Shown piece by piece: positions 63,797 through 64,000 of a DNA stretch of 64,000 nt. Every line of letters starts with the position of its first letter. Position 1 is the first letter of the stretch. A model generated the notes under the pieces. It worked only from the letters and a program-made list of their open reading frames with translations. It was not told the origin of the DNA and did not search any database. The translations under genes were made by a program, and so were the position numbers. The stretch is from Epichloe hybrida (lineage: Eukaryota; Ascomycota; Sordariomycetes; Hypocreales; Clavicipitaceae), in NCBI GenBank assembly GCA_019022495.1, contig JAFEKR010000001.1, forward strand, positions 3,162,001-3,226,000, given 5' to 3'.

Positions 63797-63823
63797 GTTG
63801 CGCCTCTGGCGGAGCAATTCGCC

Positions 63824-64000
63824 ATGGTCACCGGCAGTACCATTGCCCCCCAAGGAGGCGTGAACCAGCATCCCCCCCCCCCCATGTACCCGCACGAGTC
63901 GTGCCTCCTGTCCAACAATACCAGACAGACTCTTGCCCCTTGCCTTGTTCCCTGTTGGCCCTGGCCATCTACACTTTCGGAAATCTCTGGCTTCCTCTTT
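63824..64000 (+). CDS. Possible 5' end of a gene running off the window
   Basis: The ATG in GCCATGG context is open for 59 codons to the edge: MVTGSTIAPQGGVNQH, then a proline run encoded by a 12-C tract (63872-63883), then MYPHESC. The CT-rich leader upstream and the good start context favour a real start. The later residues (Cys/Pro/Trp-rich) look less coding-like, so a splice donor may lie within. No family is recognised. Confidence 0.3.
   Translation, partial: MVTGSTIAPQGGVNQHPPPPMYPHESCLLSNNTRQTLAPCLVPCWPWPSTLSEISGFLF

Larger units (their letters stand above)
61599..63823. other. Intergenic / probable long 5' leader of the next gene
   Basis: No supported gene. It holds TACGGAG words, a 16-bp palindrome (62092-62107), a GCTT microsatellite (about 62,430-62,463), a GTGCAG-type run (about 62,725-62,760) and, from about 63,330, the pyrimidine-rich sequence typical of fungal promoters and 5' leaders. 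Confidence 0.45.

Overview
The window is a piece of a filamentous ascomycete genome (Pezizomycotina, most likely Sordariomycetes/Hypocreales). The evidence is the short spliceosomal introns with GTRNGT donors and CTRAC-like branch sites, the C-ending codons of the genes, and a sharp split into an AT-rich, repeat-filled half and a GC-balanced, gene-bearing half. Species cannot be named from the sequence alone.

Positions 1 to about 38,400 are AT-rich and hold no intact gene. This stretch is a nested pile of decayed retrotransposons whose differences are almost all C-to-T/G-to-A, the signature of repeat-induced point mutation (RIP). From left to right it holds: a minus-strand Copia with an unusual compound leader (Copia A, 1-5,970); a Gypsy pol (about 5,971-9,330); unclassified debris; an LTR-like segment; a Tad-type LINE on the minus strand (about 14,510-16,620); a second minus-strand Copia (D) carrying a solo LTR with a 5-bp target duplication; a structurally complete Copia (B, 21,319-28,073, target duplication CCCTA); more debris; a GC-rich island; and a third Copia (C, 30,723-37,869, target duplication CCACT) that sits inside a small terminal-inverted-repeat element. 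A MITE at 38,139-38,407 lies at the composition boundary.

Positions 38,400-64,000 hold five convincing protein genes. An HMT1/ATM1-type half-size ABC transporter (minus, three exons) is followed by a gene-poor stretch of about 9 kb. Then come a small conserved fungal protein (plus, two exons), Cdc48/p97 (minus, six exons, three of them tiny), the Elongator partner Kti12 (minus, with a 6-nt coding first exon) and an Smr-domain protein (plus, three exons) that ends in a CaaX-like CTVM. Kti12 and the Smr gene are divergent across about 330 bp. A 357-bp MULE-type MITE with 100-bp-class inverted repeats and a 9-bp target duplication lies in the gene-poor tail. A possible gene start runs off the right edge.

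Functionally the genes are housekeeping: metal/thiol-conjugate transport, ubiquitin-dependent segregase, tRNA wobble modification, and an RNA-related Smr factor. No secondary-metabolite cluster, CRISPR array or phage-like system is present. The most unusual items are the compound LTR/PBS/tRNA-like leader of Copia A, an antisense coding-like remnant downstream of pol in Copia C, the CaaX tail on the Smr protein, and the 9-kb gene desert.
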